Assembly (NCBI RefSeq): GCF_026262505.1 | Contig: NC_067205.1 | Span: 310,001-374,000, forward strand | DNA: 64,000 nucleotides | From: Trichomonas vaginalis G3 | Taxonomy: Eukaryota > Parabasalia > Trichomonadida > Trichomonadidae | Direction: 5' to 3' | Shown here: piece after piece, positions 29,316 through 40,295 of the stretch | Layout of the letters: each line of letters starts with the position of its first letter | How positions within the stretch are numbered: position 1 is the stretch's first letter | Notes under the pieces: model-generated | The model's database searches: none | The model's input: only the letters and a program-made list of their open reading frames with translations | What the model was told of the DNA's origin: nothing | Program-made: the position numbers and the translations under genes

Positions 29316-29998
29316 TAAAAATTTTCCTGTAAAAAAAATATTGAATACTTAAGGTGAAATTCAAAGTTTAAATTATGGTAAGTTATATATGATATATGAT
29401 ATAGATTAAAAATTGTACGAGATAAACAGATTGAGAATATTCAGAATATGGGGCCAAGCTATTCAATCATCAAACGATAGAAAATTTTTGATTGGAGAAA
29501 ATTTCTTAAAAGAAATTCAAAAACTATACGAATTTTTGCAGACTTTTAAGAAAATTGAGCTGGAGCTCAATTCTCTGAAATAGTCTGTGAGAATTTAGTA
29601 TCTTAATGGTGCACATGTGCCCCTTTGACATGGCCTTCATTCAAAATGTTTAAGGTTAATTTTCAATTAAGTTTCATGCCAGTTGTCAAAAATTTGAATT
29701 AAAGTCAGATGGGCGCAAGTGCAGCCTTAAGACCATGTCAATATAAGCTCCATTATTAAATGCATTTTAAATTGCGCATTGAAAACTGGGTTAAGATTTA
29801 GAGATAATGTTCTCAAAGAATTAGTGGAAACATTAAATAACCAGATTATACAAGAAATGTATATAATATGTTTAATCTAAAGAAAAGTGCTACACCTAGA
29901 AGCTAAAGAAAAAATGACCAAAAATTATATCGTCTACAACTAATATTTATTTAATAATTAAAAAATAGAAACAATGAAAATAAAATTCGATGTAATAA
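29316..29998. other. duplicated flank with an insertion of about 290 bp
   Basis: The first and last parts match the flank at 24590-24720 (TCAATCATCAAACGATAGAA and GAAACATTAAATAACCAGA). About 290 bases at roughly 29510-29800 are present only here. Within that insert ATGGTGCACATGTGCCCCTT and ATGGGCGCAAGTGCAGCCTT are imperfect direct repeats. No coding frame is seen. Confidence 0.5.
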
Positions 29999-32656
29999 TT
30001 ACAGCGAATTCACTGCCTTTCTAAAGATCGAATATGATAAAAGCATATTCGCAGATGGAACAGTGTTTCCCCACTTATCAAGAAACAGGACAATAGAAAT
30101 AGTATTCGAAGGAGGAAAAGTAGAAATGAGTCCTTTCATGAGTGTCACTTTTTCATCATTTGACAAATTTTCTCCTGGTGCAATTGAATTCAATTGAACG
30201 ACTGTCTGATGGATATTGAACAGTATATCGATCGGATTCACTAAGAATTCGAGTGAATACAATGAATGACTCTTAGTTTTGAAGAATGCACCGATTGTTC
30301 CTCGGACAACTCTTCTCGAAATGATTTTTTCTGGCAAATTCAATTCTGAAACACTTTTTTCTGAGAAAACTTTGCATCTCATAAGGAAATCCATGTTTGC
30401 AGAATTATGATATGTCAATGGATGATAAACTTCATAAGATTTGTCAAAAATCAACCTCATTAATATGATATAACATAAAACATATGTTGTTTCATGGACA
30501 AATTTGGTTTTTTCGTATAATACTGATGCAAATTCCCATACAGTTTGTATTGTACTGTCAACAGCTTCACTCGAAACAATCGCAATTAAAGATTCAATCA
30601 TTGGATTGAGTTCTTCAGAGAATGTGATGAAGTTATCAACACAATAGTCATAATCCGATGGAGGAACATACTGTAAGAAGCTGTCAAACTTGTAAAATAC
30701 GTTTAATAAGTTTGAATTAAGCTCTTTTTCGAATCTGAACTTTGCTTCGATTCTTTTCTTCAAAATTGATCTTTGCTCTTTTAATAATTTATAATTTTGA
30801 TCATCTGAGCAACCAACGTTCAAATCCCTGCCCAATGCTTTAATTCTAGCCATTAGATGAGGATGCTGCTTCAAAACACTGATGATTTCGTTTGCAATCC
30901 CAATAAAATCTTTTAATGACCGAATTTGATACTCCCAAATGGAGTTTTCTATATCTTGCATGGCACATTTGAGGCCACAAAGAACAAATTTTCCTTCTGA
31001 TGTATAATTGTTCAAATTAATTTTAATAAAGTTTTCATGATAGAGTTCTGTCTTTTTAAACCTGTTTGTTTCTTGTTCCGTGAAGTCTTCAAGCAAGAAA
31101 ATGTTCTGTTGTTGGTCAATAACTCCTGCATCGAAATCATGAAAAATATATTTAAGAGAACGAGCTCCAATTCCGAGTTCTTTCAAAGAATCATCAATTG
31201 GTTGCTTCGAACCCTCTTCTTCATCATCATTGTCTACGTCTTTTGGACTAATTAACTGTAAATTGTTAATTTTGAATGGAAAATACTTCAAAATCATTCG
31301 AGTTCTGATCAATGGCTTATATCTGTCATATTCCCTCTTAAAGAAAGAAGCAGAAGGATATTTTTCTCCAATTTTAAAAAATAATTTGAAAAATTCCGGT
31401 TTTTGATCAATTAAATAAACTGCATTTGCTGTAGACTGTAGAATATTCCTAAACCATGGCAATGGCTTAAATACTTCCGAAGTTAAGACTTCGCAAAGCA
31501 AATTTACTCTTTTTTTGAAAGAATCCTGTTCCGAAGCTATTTTCATGAATATAACAAGCATCGTTACGAATCTCTTCATCCAATCCACTATTTCCTTGTT
31601 TTCCCCAACGACTTTCAAGATATCAACCAATAATTTTGCAGAAATCCTCGAAAAAGCGTAATAAGATGTCATTGAACGTGCTAGAACGTGAACAACAAAC
31701 GCTGTTGCCTTACTTCCTTCGGCCAGCGCCAATTCTCTCATATTTTCTAAATATTTCGTGTTTACAAAACATTGTTTAGTCAAAATCGAAGCAATCTTGT
31801 GATGTGGTATCAGTTTGCCACATTTACTCATAGAATACCTTATGATGTATTCGTGTGATGATTTGTTTCCGGGAGAAGAAGAGATTAAAGTTGAAATTCG
31901 AGTTGTTACTTGTTCTTCGCTTAATTGAGGGAACCAGAGATCAGTAACTTGTGTAATGTGTCGTGCAAAGTTTATGGAGTATTCGTCGTCGGTGTAATTG
32001 ATTAAATTTAATAATTTTGAAAAATAATTTGAAACAAGATCGTCAAACATGAAAATAGGACGTATATTGCTGACAATTAGTTTTGCAAATAAGTCACTAA
32101 GTAGTAATCGATAAACTATTTGATTTTTGTTTGAATTCTCTTGTACTGGTGTCAAAAACGTAATAAACATGCTTTAAAGTTTCTCAATTGTGCCATGATA
32201 TGATAGCCATGTCATAAATGGTTGAAATTTTTCTAAAAACATTGTTCTGTAGCATTCTAAACTTAACATCGGATCTGAAACAGCAAATAAGAACGTTTGA
32301 ACAAAGAAATCAGTATCACCTTCATGGAAGAATGAAAGTGCGAACTCTTTGCAGCTTGTTATCGAAGTAAGTTTAATTGATGAACGATTTTCGAATAAAA
32401 ATTGAACAAATTTTGTAAAATCTGCTTCAGGATTTGGTATATCTGCTGTTTTGATTAATTTCGATAATATGTGTGTGACATTTTCCCAATAATTTTGATC
32501 AATTTCTGCTAAAAGCGTATGAAGAACAGGAGAAATATGACTCCAGACAACTTCACATCGCTGAGGAGATAATAGTTCGATTTTTTCGCCATTTGATGCA
32601 TCGATTTCTGCGGCCTCCTCTCACCACGAAACCGCTTCCATTGAATTATTTGACAT
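29999..32656 (-). pseudogene. large helical protein gene with two in-frame stops, unrecognised family
   Basis: One continuous minus-strand frame from ATG 32656 (MSNNSMEAVSW) is interrupted only by TGA at 32623-32621 (codon 12) and TAA at 32176-32174 (codon 161). The remaining 723 codons read without a break from an ATG at 32170. Coding character is good on both sides of each stop (VWSHISPVLHTLLAEIDQNY; FQPFMTWLSYHG before the TAA, MFITFLTPVQENSNK after). The protein is helical throughout, with a C-terminal segment (VNPIDILFNIHQTVVQLNSI) that faintly recalls VPS9-type GEF domains, but I would not assign it. Options are a recent pseudogene, stop read-through, or a functional shorter protein from 32170. 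Confidence 0.7.
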
Positions 32657-32848
32657 TTATCTGATTAAGAAAAATTGTAAAAATAATTAATATTAGTATA
32701 TTCTGCTATAATAAGATTTTCAAATAATTGAAATTTTTGAAAAATGTAAAGTGTCAAAAAATGAAAAGTGCCGATTTGACTTTATCGGCTTGAAGAAAAA
32801 ATCTTGTAAAATTTACACTAAAAATAAATATTTAAAAGAAACCTTTTC

Positions 32849-33058
32849 ATGAATACAAGAAGTTTCTCTTTAATTAAACCAACTGGATCAAGAAGAGATC
32901 TTCCCCTAAAATCGTCGAACTCCTTTTTTCGCACGGCGCAGATATTTAATCAAAAAAATGATATTGGTTGTACAGCTCTTCTTATTACTGCCAAACATGG
33001 AAATACAGAATTAGTGAAACTTCTTATTTCTCTTAGAGCCGACATAAAAGCAAAATGA
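32849..33058 (+). pseudogene. ankyrin-repeat relic
   Basis: A single good ankyrin unit, NDIGCTALLITAKHGNTELV then KLLISLRADI, ends in a stop. Just upstream, in another frame, KIVELLFSHGADI is the end of the preceding ankyrin repeat, so a one-base shift separates them at about 32950. It is a small remnant of an ankyrin protein gene between a broken gene and the USP7-like gene. Confidence 0.65.
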
Positions 33059-33208
33059 ACAACATATCTTGTTTATATAAATTGTTTCAGATATTAAAAA
33101 TTCAAATCATTTCTATTCTTCTGTATGATTTATTTGAAGATTTAGAGATGAACAAAAAAAATCTAAAGTTGTTTTAAAACTTTTTTTTTATAAAAAATAA
33201 AATAAAAA

Positions 33209-36200
33209 TTAATTATAGATTTTGATAGATTCATTTGAAGCAGAGAGTTTTGCTGAGTTCTTTGATTTCTCAACAATGTATAAAGATGCGCCGTTCTTCA
33301 AACTATCCTTGAACTGCGACACCTGGATGTTCTTTGCCATTGGATCTTCCTTTGCCTTGAAATTCAATCTGAACTTTTTCGGATTATTTTGAATTTGCAA
33401 TTTCGCTAAAATGTCATCGAGAATTTCCTCATTTGTCTTTGCGTCATCAACCAAGTAGCATATTCCATTTCTCGATGGACTGAAGTAGTACATAGAGTTC
33501 ATGAACTCTCCTACTTCCACGAAAACAAACTTAGATTTATCAGCAACTTTCGGTTGAATTCTAATCACTGTGTTGTAGTACTGAGAACATGTTTCTTCCA
33601 GTTGAAGGAATCCTTCCATGGAACTGTAGTATCCCATCTTAATAATGTCGTATTCCATGTCAGGAATCGTTCCTCTAGAAACAAGTTCTTGAACAACTTT
33701 GCCAACAGTGTCAGATGCCTTGTCAAATAAGAAATAATCGTCAATGTCAATTTTTGACAAATCTGACGAATAAATAATTCTTCTGCAGAGTTTGTTTGCG
33801 TAATCCTTCTGCGGAGTTCCCTTGATTACTCTGAAGAACAATCTCTTGTTCTGGCCGGAGTAAAGAGTTGTTTTCGGTGTAGTGAAGTAGGAAGTGTCAA
33901 TTGGATCTGTACTTGGTTTTTCTTCATTGGAATAATTTGCTCTGTACAAAAGAATGCTGTCTTTGTCAATATCGTAGTCAAACAACGATGAATTGGCAAT
34001 GTACTTGTAGAGATCAGTGAACAATATATCAGTTGGGAATTTCAATATCGCAATGCACTTGGAACAATCGTGTACATCGTAAAATTGATACTCCAAAACT
34101 TCATGATACATAATGAAATACTTGTTTGCAGTAACAGCAACAGATTGATCGCCGGCAAAGATAATAGGAATGGTATGATCGGTCACTTCACTTTCTTCGC
34201 CTTTCTGACTGTCAGAAATTGACTTTTTGACAAATTTACTTGGCAAAATTTGTTCTTTTTCAGGGTTTTGCTGGAAAATGAGGACAGAACCCATGTTTAC
34301 GCTCAAATTGTCGAGAGTGAGCGCGTTGTCGAGAATTGCGGCTTTCTTGTCGATGGATTCGGCGTAGACTTGGAGTTCTGTGTCCTCTGGGAGGCCAAGT
34401 TTTTCATTGACCATTTTAATGAGGTTTTTGAGTGGAGATTCGCGGTTTATCTGGAAACTGCCGATGTATTGGACCTTGTTGTTGGATTGGTCGAACGGGA
34501 AGAAGAACTTGGTGTAAACAACAATGTCATCTTCTGGAATTTCGACTGGATCTTCCTTGGATTTCTTCTGGACAAAGACTTGGGCTGTTGAATATGTGAA
34601 ATCGATCTTCTTGGTCTCGGATCTGCTAATTAATGTCTGTGGCAAAAGATAATAAGATTGTTTCCACAATCTGAACTCATCTACGTCGATCTTGAGGAGA
34701 TTTGCGATCTTTTCGTAGAGTTCCTGGGTGGAAATTGAATTATCAGCCTCCAATTTCGGTGGATCGTCCTTTTGTGCGAAAACTTTCTTCATCAAAAGGG
34801 TTCCTTCCTCGAAATCGTCTTCTGTTGTGACTGTGATATCAACAGAGTTCAAATCAAGTGAACTGGAGTAGGTTTCGGATGGTTTTTTGTTCATATATTC
34901 TTTCAAATGCTCTGGAACGGCTTCGTCAGGGATTGGCTCGAAGATATTCTGCACGGCATCCTTCCTCATGTACATTAACATGTAAGCGGAGTACGATTTG
35001 CCGCTGGATCCGCCTCCCCAGTAATTATAGTAGTTTGAGGACGAATAAGTGGTTGTTTCGGACTCTCCACCGAAGTTATCGTCAATGGCTGACTCCTTGG
35101 TCGACTTGGAAACAGTTGAATCGTTGAATTTGTACCATTGATCTTCGGCAGAAGGTCTGATGAAGGCGTAGTAGTGTCCGAAGGTGGCAGATCCGTTGTG
35201 GACGACAACATCGTGGAGCTGGTAGACGTACGATTTGGATTTGTCCGCATCTTCGGCCAAATAAGGAGATAAGTCAATTTCCTCGGGGAACTCGAACTTA
35301 TCGTTAAGTTTTACATTTCTGTCGTAATTAAAATCGTATGTAAAACGTGTCAAATGGAGTTGAAGGACTTGTGGGAATTTTACGAACTCAATACCCATTT
35401 CTGCGTCTTCCTTGCCATGGCTTTCGACGTTGTATTGATTGTCTCCATCCAAAATCTCTTTCTCTATGTACTTTTCGAAAGATTTTTGTAAATTCGGACA
35501 ATCTTTAACGACCATTTGTAATTCGTAGAATGTTTCGTCATGTGTTGAAGCGTATGGATAATTCTTACACCTGATGTATTTGCGATATTGGCCTTTGAAG
35601 AGATCTGCGATAGAATTTTCGAGTTGTGTGCCTTTTAGCTTCATTTCGAGGTTATCCAAGAGGACTCTGTTGAATTCTGGTGCATCGTGCTGCATGAATG
35701 TCTCTGTAGAGCCCCATCCGAAAGATGTTGTCAATTCCTTTGTGGAACATGGCTCTTTTCTGAGCTGCATCTGGCAGAAGAGGCGCTGTAGGTTAAGAGG
35801 AATGGATTTCTTCTCATCCTCAGTGCCTGTTGTTGGCATTTCGTAGACAACTTTTCTGAATGCTGGCAAAGTATAGAGAGTTTGGAGGAGAGAGTTCAGG
35901 TAACATGTGGCGCCTTGGTTGTGGAGACCAACAAAACCGGTTTCGTCCTTGGAGGAAACTGTAGAAACAGCATAATTCGTTTGTGGAGTGTAATACGATC
36001 TGTTTGAGTAAGAATAGGTGTTGTCGTGGCCGGAGTATGAAGTGGTATCGTTTGGCAAGCTCATGAAGTCGTCTTCGTCTTCAATTTCCTCGGATTCTGT
36101 TGTGCGTTTGATTGCGATGACAAATGGGATTTGTCCGTTGGTTGCACGCTTCTTTAGTTCATCCCAATCGGACTTTGAGATCTGTTCTGCATCGCATGTA

Positions 36201-36820
36201 AGAGTTGTCGAATTAAATTTCATTTTTGCGCTCTTGCAGTGATATCCAGCGACTTTGAGTGAATAAACAACGGTAAGACGCTTGGAAAATCCTGCATTAT
36301 TGAGTTGGAATGATAAATGAACACGTCCGTAAGAAACTAGGTAAAGAAGAAATGAGAATTCGTAATCAGCATACTTAAAATCGTATTTGAAATCCTTTTC
36401 AATTCTGTCAGCTGGGTAATCGAACATATAAGATCTCTCGCTTGGTAATGTGCTGCAATTTTCTTTATCTAGCTCTTGGATTTCGATTTGGAAGTCTAAA
36501 TTAGATGAATATTTCTCCTGATATTTTTGTAAATCTTCATAGTAGAGTTCAAAGCTGTATTCAAACTGCGGATTGATATATTGAATAAAATCTTTATGAA
36601 ATTCTTCTCCTGCTACGAGAGTTAGTTTAATTTCGTATGGGTTGTCACTTGGATGATCAGAAAAATCTGAAAAGACAAGGTACAAACCTTCATCATCATC
36701 ACCTTGAAAAATAAACTTGACTGAGATAGGATCGTTCTTAAATTCGACCTCTCCTAACTCTCCTTGTTTAAACACTGATAAGTCAAGTGTATCTTTAAAA
36801 GTTGCGGAATAAAGAGTCAT
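33209..36820 (-). CDS. ubiquitin-specific protease, USP7/Ubp15-like
   Basis: 1,203 residues from ATG 36820. Two N-terminal beta-rich segments (about residues 1-130 and 140-245) look MATH/TRAF-like, as in USP7. The catalytic domain follows: Cys box GLHNQGATCYLNSLLQTLY with C306, the QHDAPEFNRVLLDNLE segment, and the His box HDVVVHNGSATFGHYYAFIR ending WYKFNDSTV. The C-terminal half carries the Ubp15/USP7-type tandem ubiquitin-like (ICP0-binding) modules. The enzyme removes ubiquitin from protein substrates in nucleus and cytosol. The frame extends 31 codons further upstream, but that part is T-rich spacer-like sequence, so 36820 is preferred. The gene is intact and one of the best-preserved long frames here. 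Confidence 0.93.
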   Translation of the reverse strand: MTLYSATFKDTLDLSVFKQGELGEVEFKNDPISVKFIFQGDDDEGLYLVFSDFSDHPSDNPYEIKLTLVAGEEFHKDFIQYINPQFEYSFELYYEDLQKYQEKYSSNLDFQIEIQELDKENCSTLPSERSYMFDYPADRIEKDFKYDFKYADYEFSFLLYLVSYGRVHLSFQLNNAGFSKRLTVVYSLKVAGYHCKSAKMKFNSTTLTCDAEQISKSDWDELKKRATNGQIPFVIAIKRTTESEEIEDEDDFMSLPNDTTSYSGHDNTYSYSNRSYYTPQTNYAVSTVSSKDETGFVGLHNQGATCYLNSLLQTLYTLPAFRKVVYEMPTTGTEDEKKSIPLNLQRLFCQMQLRKEPCSTKELTTSFGWGSTETFMQHDAPEFNRVLLDNLEMKLKGTQLENSIADLFKGQYRKYIRCKNYPYASTHDETFYELQMVVKDCPNLQKSFEKYIEKEILDGDNQYNVESHGKEDAEMGIEFVKFPQVLQLHLTRFTYDFNYDRNVKLNDKFEFPEEIDLSPYLAEDADKSKSYVYQLHDVVVHNGSATFGHYYAFIRPSAEDQWYKFNDSTVSKSTKESAIDDNFGGESETTTYSSSNYYNYWGGGSSGKSYSAYMLMYMRKDAVQNIFEPIPDEAVPEHLKEYMNKKPSETYSSSLDLNSVDITVTTEDDFEEGTLLMKKVFAQKDDPPKLEADNSISTQELYEKIANLLKIDVDEFRLWKQSYYLLPQTLISRSETKKIDFTYSTAQVFVQKKSKEDPVEIPEDDIVVYTKFFFPFDQSNNKVQYIGSFQINRESPLKNLIKMVNEKLGLPEDTELQVYAESIDKKAAILDNALTLDNLSVNMGSVLIFQQNPEKEQILPSKFVKKSISDSQKGEESEVTDHTIPIIFAGDQSVAVTANKYFIMYHEVLEYQFYDVHDCSKCIAILKFPTDILFTDLYKYIANSSLFDYDIDKDSILLYRANYSNEEKPSTDPIDTSYFTTPKTTLYSGQNKRLFFRVIKGTPQKDYANKLCRRIIYSSDLSKIDIDDYFLFDKASDTVGKVVQELVSRGTIPDMEYDIIKMGYYSSMEGFLQLEETCSQYYNTVIRIQPKVADKSKFVFVEVGEFMNSMYYFSPSRNGICYLVDDAKTNEEILDDILAKLQIQNNPKKFRLNFKAKEDPMAKNIQVSQFKDSLKNGASLYIVEKSKNSAKLSASNESIKIYN

Positions 36821-37080
36821 TTTTGATTGACGAGAAAGAAAGTCTGACAAAAAAATTTTTTGTTTGGAAAAAAAAATCGTGTTAGAATTTATTTGGCGTA
36901 ATATTGATCTCAATCTAACTTTCTTCTATATACAATAAGCTATACATCACTAATGATTTTTTGAGCAAATCGATCTTTTTTTCCAACACTCAAATTCAAA
37001 TAATTTAAGGGTATATCATAATAAACTTATGTTTAGAACATGTGTATGATAGTAATTCAAAAAATTTAAATCTATATTCT

Positions 37081-37773
37081 TCATTTTTCTCCATCTGATA
37101 TTATGATTTGGCGCTTACTCCAAATCTTGTTATCTAATGGAGGGAAGTTTTCGGTTTGAGCTGTTATTAGTGCTGTATTATCAAAAGAAGGATCATGATT
37201 AAAATTCAACATTGTTTCATTTAATATTCCAGCATCAAATGCCTCCCCCATTATAAATCCAGATGAATTTTTCAAGTTTCTTGAATTTTCAATCGAATTA
37301 CCTATTATAACTATATTCGCTAACTTATCAGGAGTTAGATTGGTTGTAATTAGATTGTGATACAAGAAGTGTGGGCCATGGAATATAAAAAATGCAGAAT
37401 TTGGTGAAGCTTCATATTGGCCATATAAATTTTCTGAATCAATATGAAATCCTTTTGATTCCAGGAATCCATTGCAATTCTTGCATGATATCGGGTCGTA
37501 AAAACGAATATTTTTGATATCAAATTTTTCGATGATTGAAAGAATGAATGAAATCTGTTTTCTTGCGCTGATTTCTGTACACATATCGCCGAGTCCTAAT
37601 ACTATGATGCTGTTAATCTTCTTTTCTGTAAAAATTTTGATGAGTTCATTAAAAGCAGGATATGAAGCTGGGTTGTACTTTCTTATCTCATTTTCTAATT
37701 TGTCAATAGGAATTGATGGTTCTAAGATTTGAATATCTGCCCATGAGTGATCTTTCTTCTTTCTCCGAGACAT
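37081..37773 (-). CDS. SRR1-like family protein
   Basis: 230 residues from ATG 37773 (MSRRKKKDHSWADIQILEPS). The basic N-terminus and the core match the SRR1 family: INSIIVLGLGDMCTEISARK, then ISFILSIIEKF, IRFYDPISC, GFLESKGFHI, NSAFFIFHGPHFLYHNLI and IVIIGNSIENSR. SRR1 of plants and BER1 of yeast act in circadian or stress and microtubule-related regulation; their biochemical activity is unknown. The frame extends 15 codons upstream, but a TCATAAT initiator lies 10-16 bases before 37773, inside that extension, so the shorter protein is preferred. A pair of cysteines (CKNC) sits mid-protein. Confidence 0.85.
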   Translation of the reverse strand: MSRRKKKDHSWADIQILEPSIPIDKLENEIRKYNPASYPAFNELIKIFTEKKINSIIVLGLGDMCTEISARKQISFILSIIEKFDIKNIRFYDPISCKNCNGFLESKGFHIDSENLYGQYEASPNSAFFIFHGPHFLYHNLITTNLTPDKLANIVIIGNSIENSRNLKNSSGFIMGEAFDAGILNETMLNFNHDPSFDNTALITAQTENFPPLDNKIWSKRQIIISDGEK

Positions 37774-37782
37774 CTTCAATAA

Positions 37783-37789
37783 ATTATGA
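37783..37789 (-). promoter_or_regulatory. initiator (Inr) TCATAAT of the SRR1-like gene
   Basis: TCATAAT on the minus strand fits TCA-Y-W and decides the start at 37773. Confidence 0.5.
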
Positions 37790-38344
37790 ATCAAATATAC
37801 TGAACTTTGATTCTCCATGCTGTATGGAAATGTATTTCCGTGTTGTAGGCTTTATATATAAAATAACAAATTCACCTTGATTACAACATGTATAATTGCT
37901 TGGTAATAATGAGTAGAAATTGTATGAATGTATATGTGCTATCCAGTTGAGTGGTTTTAGAAGCTATGTGCGATAGATCAGAATAAATTATTGAAAAATT
38001 GTGGATGTATTCTAGAAATTCTTACTGAAATTAATAACAATACATATTATAATGATATTTAAGAAGAGAAAATAGCATAAGAGTTGTTTTGAGATAATCC
38101 CAATTAAAAATTATATAAAAATTATTCTGCTATGACAATGATCTTACTCGATCAGAATTCAATGTCTAAATTTTCAAACCGTAATTTTCAAGGAGACTCT
38201 GAAATTTGAATTAAATACTTACCTGATTCAGATCGCCTTTCTTAGTGTAAACACATAATCATTTATCCTGCAGTTAAAACATCGATATACGGTTCTATGG
38301 AATTATCCAATGATTTACATATCGTTTTTCCACATTATTGTTAC
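37790..38344. other. divergent intergenic region
   Basis: AT-rich region between the SRR1-like gene and the endonuclease gene. No repeat or RNA gene seen. Confidence 0.4.
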
Positions 38345-39025
38345 ATGCTTACTTTTCTCACATCTTTAGCTTCTTGTGAAAGCAAGAAGGAAGAACTTCG
38401 CCGCCTTTACGGTGCCCACAAGACCCTTGGTTATTCTAAGGCTCGTGTTCAATTATACAATAATGTTGATTGCCAGGGCTCAGGAATTGCCTTGATCTAT
38501 GGTGGCAACACATATTCCTTCAAGTGCGGTGGATCTTCAATGCCATCCGGCACAGTAGTCAACTGCGAGCACATCGTTCCACAATCATTCTTCGGAAAGA
38601 AGAACCCAGAAGTTTGCGATATTCACCACCTTTACCCAGCTCCAGCCAAGCTCAACAGCATGCGCTCGAACTATCCATTCGCTGAATTCAGCTATGACGA
38701 ATGCCTTGATTTCTGCAAGGATGACTCATGCTCAACAACACGCCCATCAAACCCAGATGACTACTCCTGCCGCCATAAAGATAAGCATCACTGGATGCCA
38801 CGCACTGAAGACCGTGGTAAAGTCGCTCGTGCCATCTTCTACTTCATGACAATGTACGACACAGTCGATATCAACAAGGTTAGCACTGTTGAAACACTCA
38901 AGAAGTGGAACCGTGAACATCCACCAGGCGCTTTCGAAAAGTATCGTAATGACGCCATCAACAAGAGCCAGGGTAACAGAAACCCATACATCGATGATTA
39001 CACACTTGTTGATCAAGTCTTTTAA
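38345..39025 (+). CDS. secreted endonuclease I (EndA/PF04231-like)
   Basis: 226 residues from ATG 38345, which gives a short signal peptide (MLTFLTSLASCES); an ATG 16 codons upstream (38297) would bury it. The mature part follows endonuclease I: ELRRLYGAHKTLGYSKAR, then the catalytic beta-beta-alpha-metal stretch VNCEHIVPQSFFG with IHHLYPAP, SNYPFAEFSYDEC and HHWMPRTEDRGKVARAIFYF. These enzymes cut double-stranded nucleic acid non-specifically; bacteria export them to feed on DNA or clear extracellular traps. The cysteines suggest disulfides, in line with export. The family is mainly bacterial, so a lateral origin is likely. Codon usage, however, is adapted to the host (C-ending codons as in GAPDH), suggesting strong expression and an older transfer than the M20 gene. 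Confidence 0.92.
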   Translation: MLTFLTSLASCESKKEELRRLYGAHKTLGYSKARVQLYNNVDCQGSGIALIYGGNTYSFKCGGSSMPSGTVVNCEHIVPQSFFGKKNPEVCDIHHLYPAPAKLNSMRSNYPFAEFSYDECLDFCKDDSCSTTRPSNPDDYSCRHKDKHHWMPRTEDRGKVARAIFYFMTMYDTVDINKVSTVETLKKWNREHPPGAFEKYRNDAINKSQGNRNPYIDDYTLVDQVF

Positions 39026-39233
39026 ACCTTTTTTAGTTTTCAACTAATAAAAAAAATTTTATTTCTTTTATTGATGTTCATTTTTTGTTGATCTCGCGCT
39101 GCATCTAATTTAGAATAATAATTGTTAAGTTACCATGTGAATAAATTTGGAAACTTTCAATAGAAAAATTATTTCATATACATTTCTTCGCATGAATACT
39201 GATGCACAATCACTATCCTATATGTGTTAATGC

Positions 39234-39240
39234 CTTGCAC
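39234..39240 (+). repeat. 7-bp target-site duplication, left copy
   Basis: CTTGCAC immediately before the left TIR; the identical 7-mer follows the right TIR at 40296-40302. Confidence 0.85.
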
Positions 39241-40295
39241 TAAGGGTTTCGTTTTGCGAAAAAAACGTACAATACGCAATTTCGCTAAAAAAACATTTAG
39301 CTAGCAATCTCGACCTTTGACTCCACTCAAGACGTCACTTTTTTAATTTTGCGGTATCATATTTTTGGAAAATCTTTATGAATATTATATAAAAAGTCTC
39401 TTTAATATCTATATTTCATATTTTTATCGATTTTTAAAATTTTTGCGAAAAGTATTCAATTATTTTTGCTATTCGGTCGGGTAAATGTCAGATTTGCGAC
39501 ATTTTCTGATATGATATTCAGATTCTACGTTGATAATAATGCTTATAGAACCCTCTTGCTATTGTGTCAAAATTGCGAAACCGATAGCAAAAATATCTCG
39601 CAATATCAAAATTGAGATATTGAGTGAATTATGCATTATAGAGATTAAAAATCTGATTTGTGAAAACATCTCATCAGTTTCTAGCTAATTCAAAAATCTT
39701 TACTATCTTATTCGATTAAAATGAAAAGGGAATAGTTTCATTATGCTTTAAATGACAACCTTATAATATAATCATAGTTTTCGCTCAATATGCAGCATTT
39801 TTTTTTCGAAATCTATGGTCAATATCCTAAATACTGATTGCTTTGCATTCATATCTCTTACATTTTCTATACCCACATCACTATTCATTGCTATTCCTAT
39901 CTTTTTCATTTTTGTTTGTTTCTCATAATTTCTCAAAAAACATGATAACTTGATATTTGTAAATATCATACTTTATAACGTAAATAAGAACTTGACCTAT
40001 TAAGAAAAGCAGTAATGAAAAGAAAATCTGAAATTCATAAAAATTACAAGTTTCTGATGACAATTAGCTTAATTAAACCAGGTACAAGATTATATAATTG
40101 TATTTTCTATCCAATTATCCATATGATATCTTATCCAGAAAAAATAACTTGATCAATACCAAATGATTTTTTAACTAGTAAATAAAGTATTTTCTTTACA
40201 CACACATTGTATATCATAGTTTTTTTTTGGTTTCGCAAAACATCCAAAAACAAATATGCTATAAAAGTGACAATTTTAGCAAAACGAAACCCTTA
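39241..40295. mobile_element. non-autonomous DNA transposon, 1,055 bp, 17-bp TIRs, 7-bp TSD
   Basis: The left end TAAGGGTTTCGTTTTGC is matched exactly, in reverse complement, by GCAAAACGAAACCCTTA at the right end, and both ends abut the 7-bp duplication CTTGCAC. The interior is AT-rich with several GCGAAA/TTTCGC words and no transposase frame; the longest frame (39772-39969, minus) has no coding character. It looks like a relatively young internal-deletion derivative or MITE that needs a transposase in trans. A 7-bp duplication is unusual for mariner (TA), hAT (8) or Mutator-like (9) elements. Confidence 0.88.

Noticed and set aside
30000-32170. VPS9 GEF domain at the C-terminus of the broken gene at 29999
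   Set aside because: Only a faint resemblance around VNPIDILFNIHQ; the conserved VPS9 Asp and Tyr context was not found.
39772-39969. 65-residue minus-strand frame inside the 1,055-bp transposon, as a possible transposase piece
   Set aside because: No catalytic motif and no coding character; the element is treated as non-autonomous.
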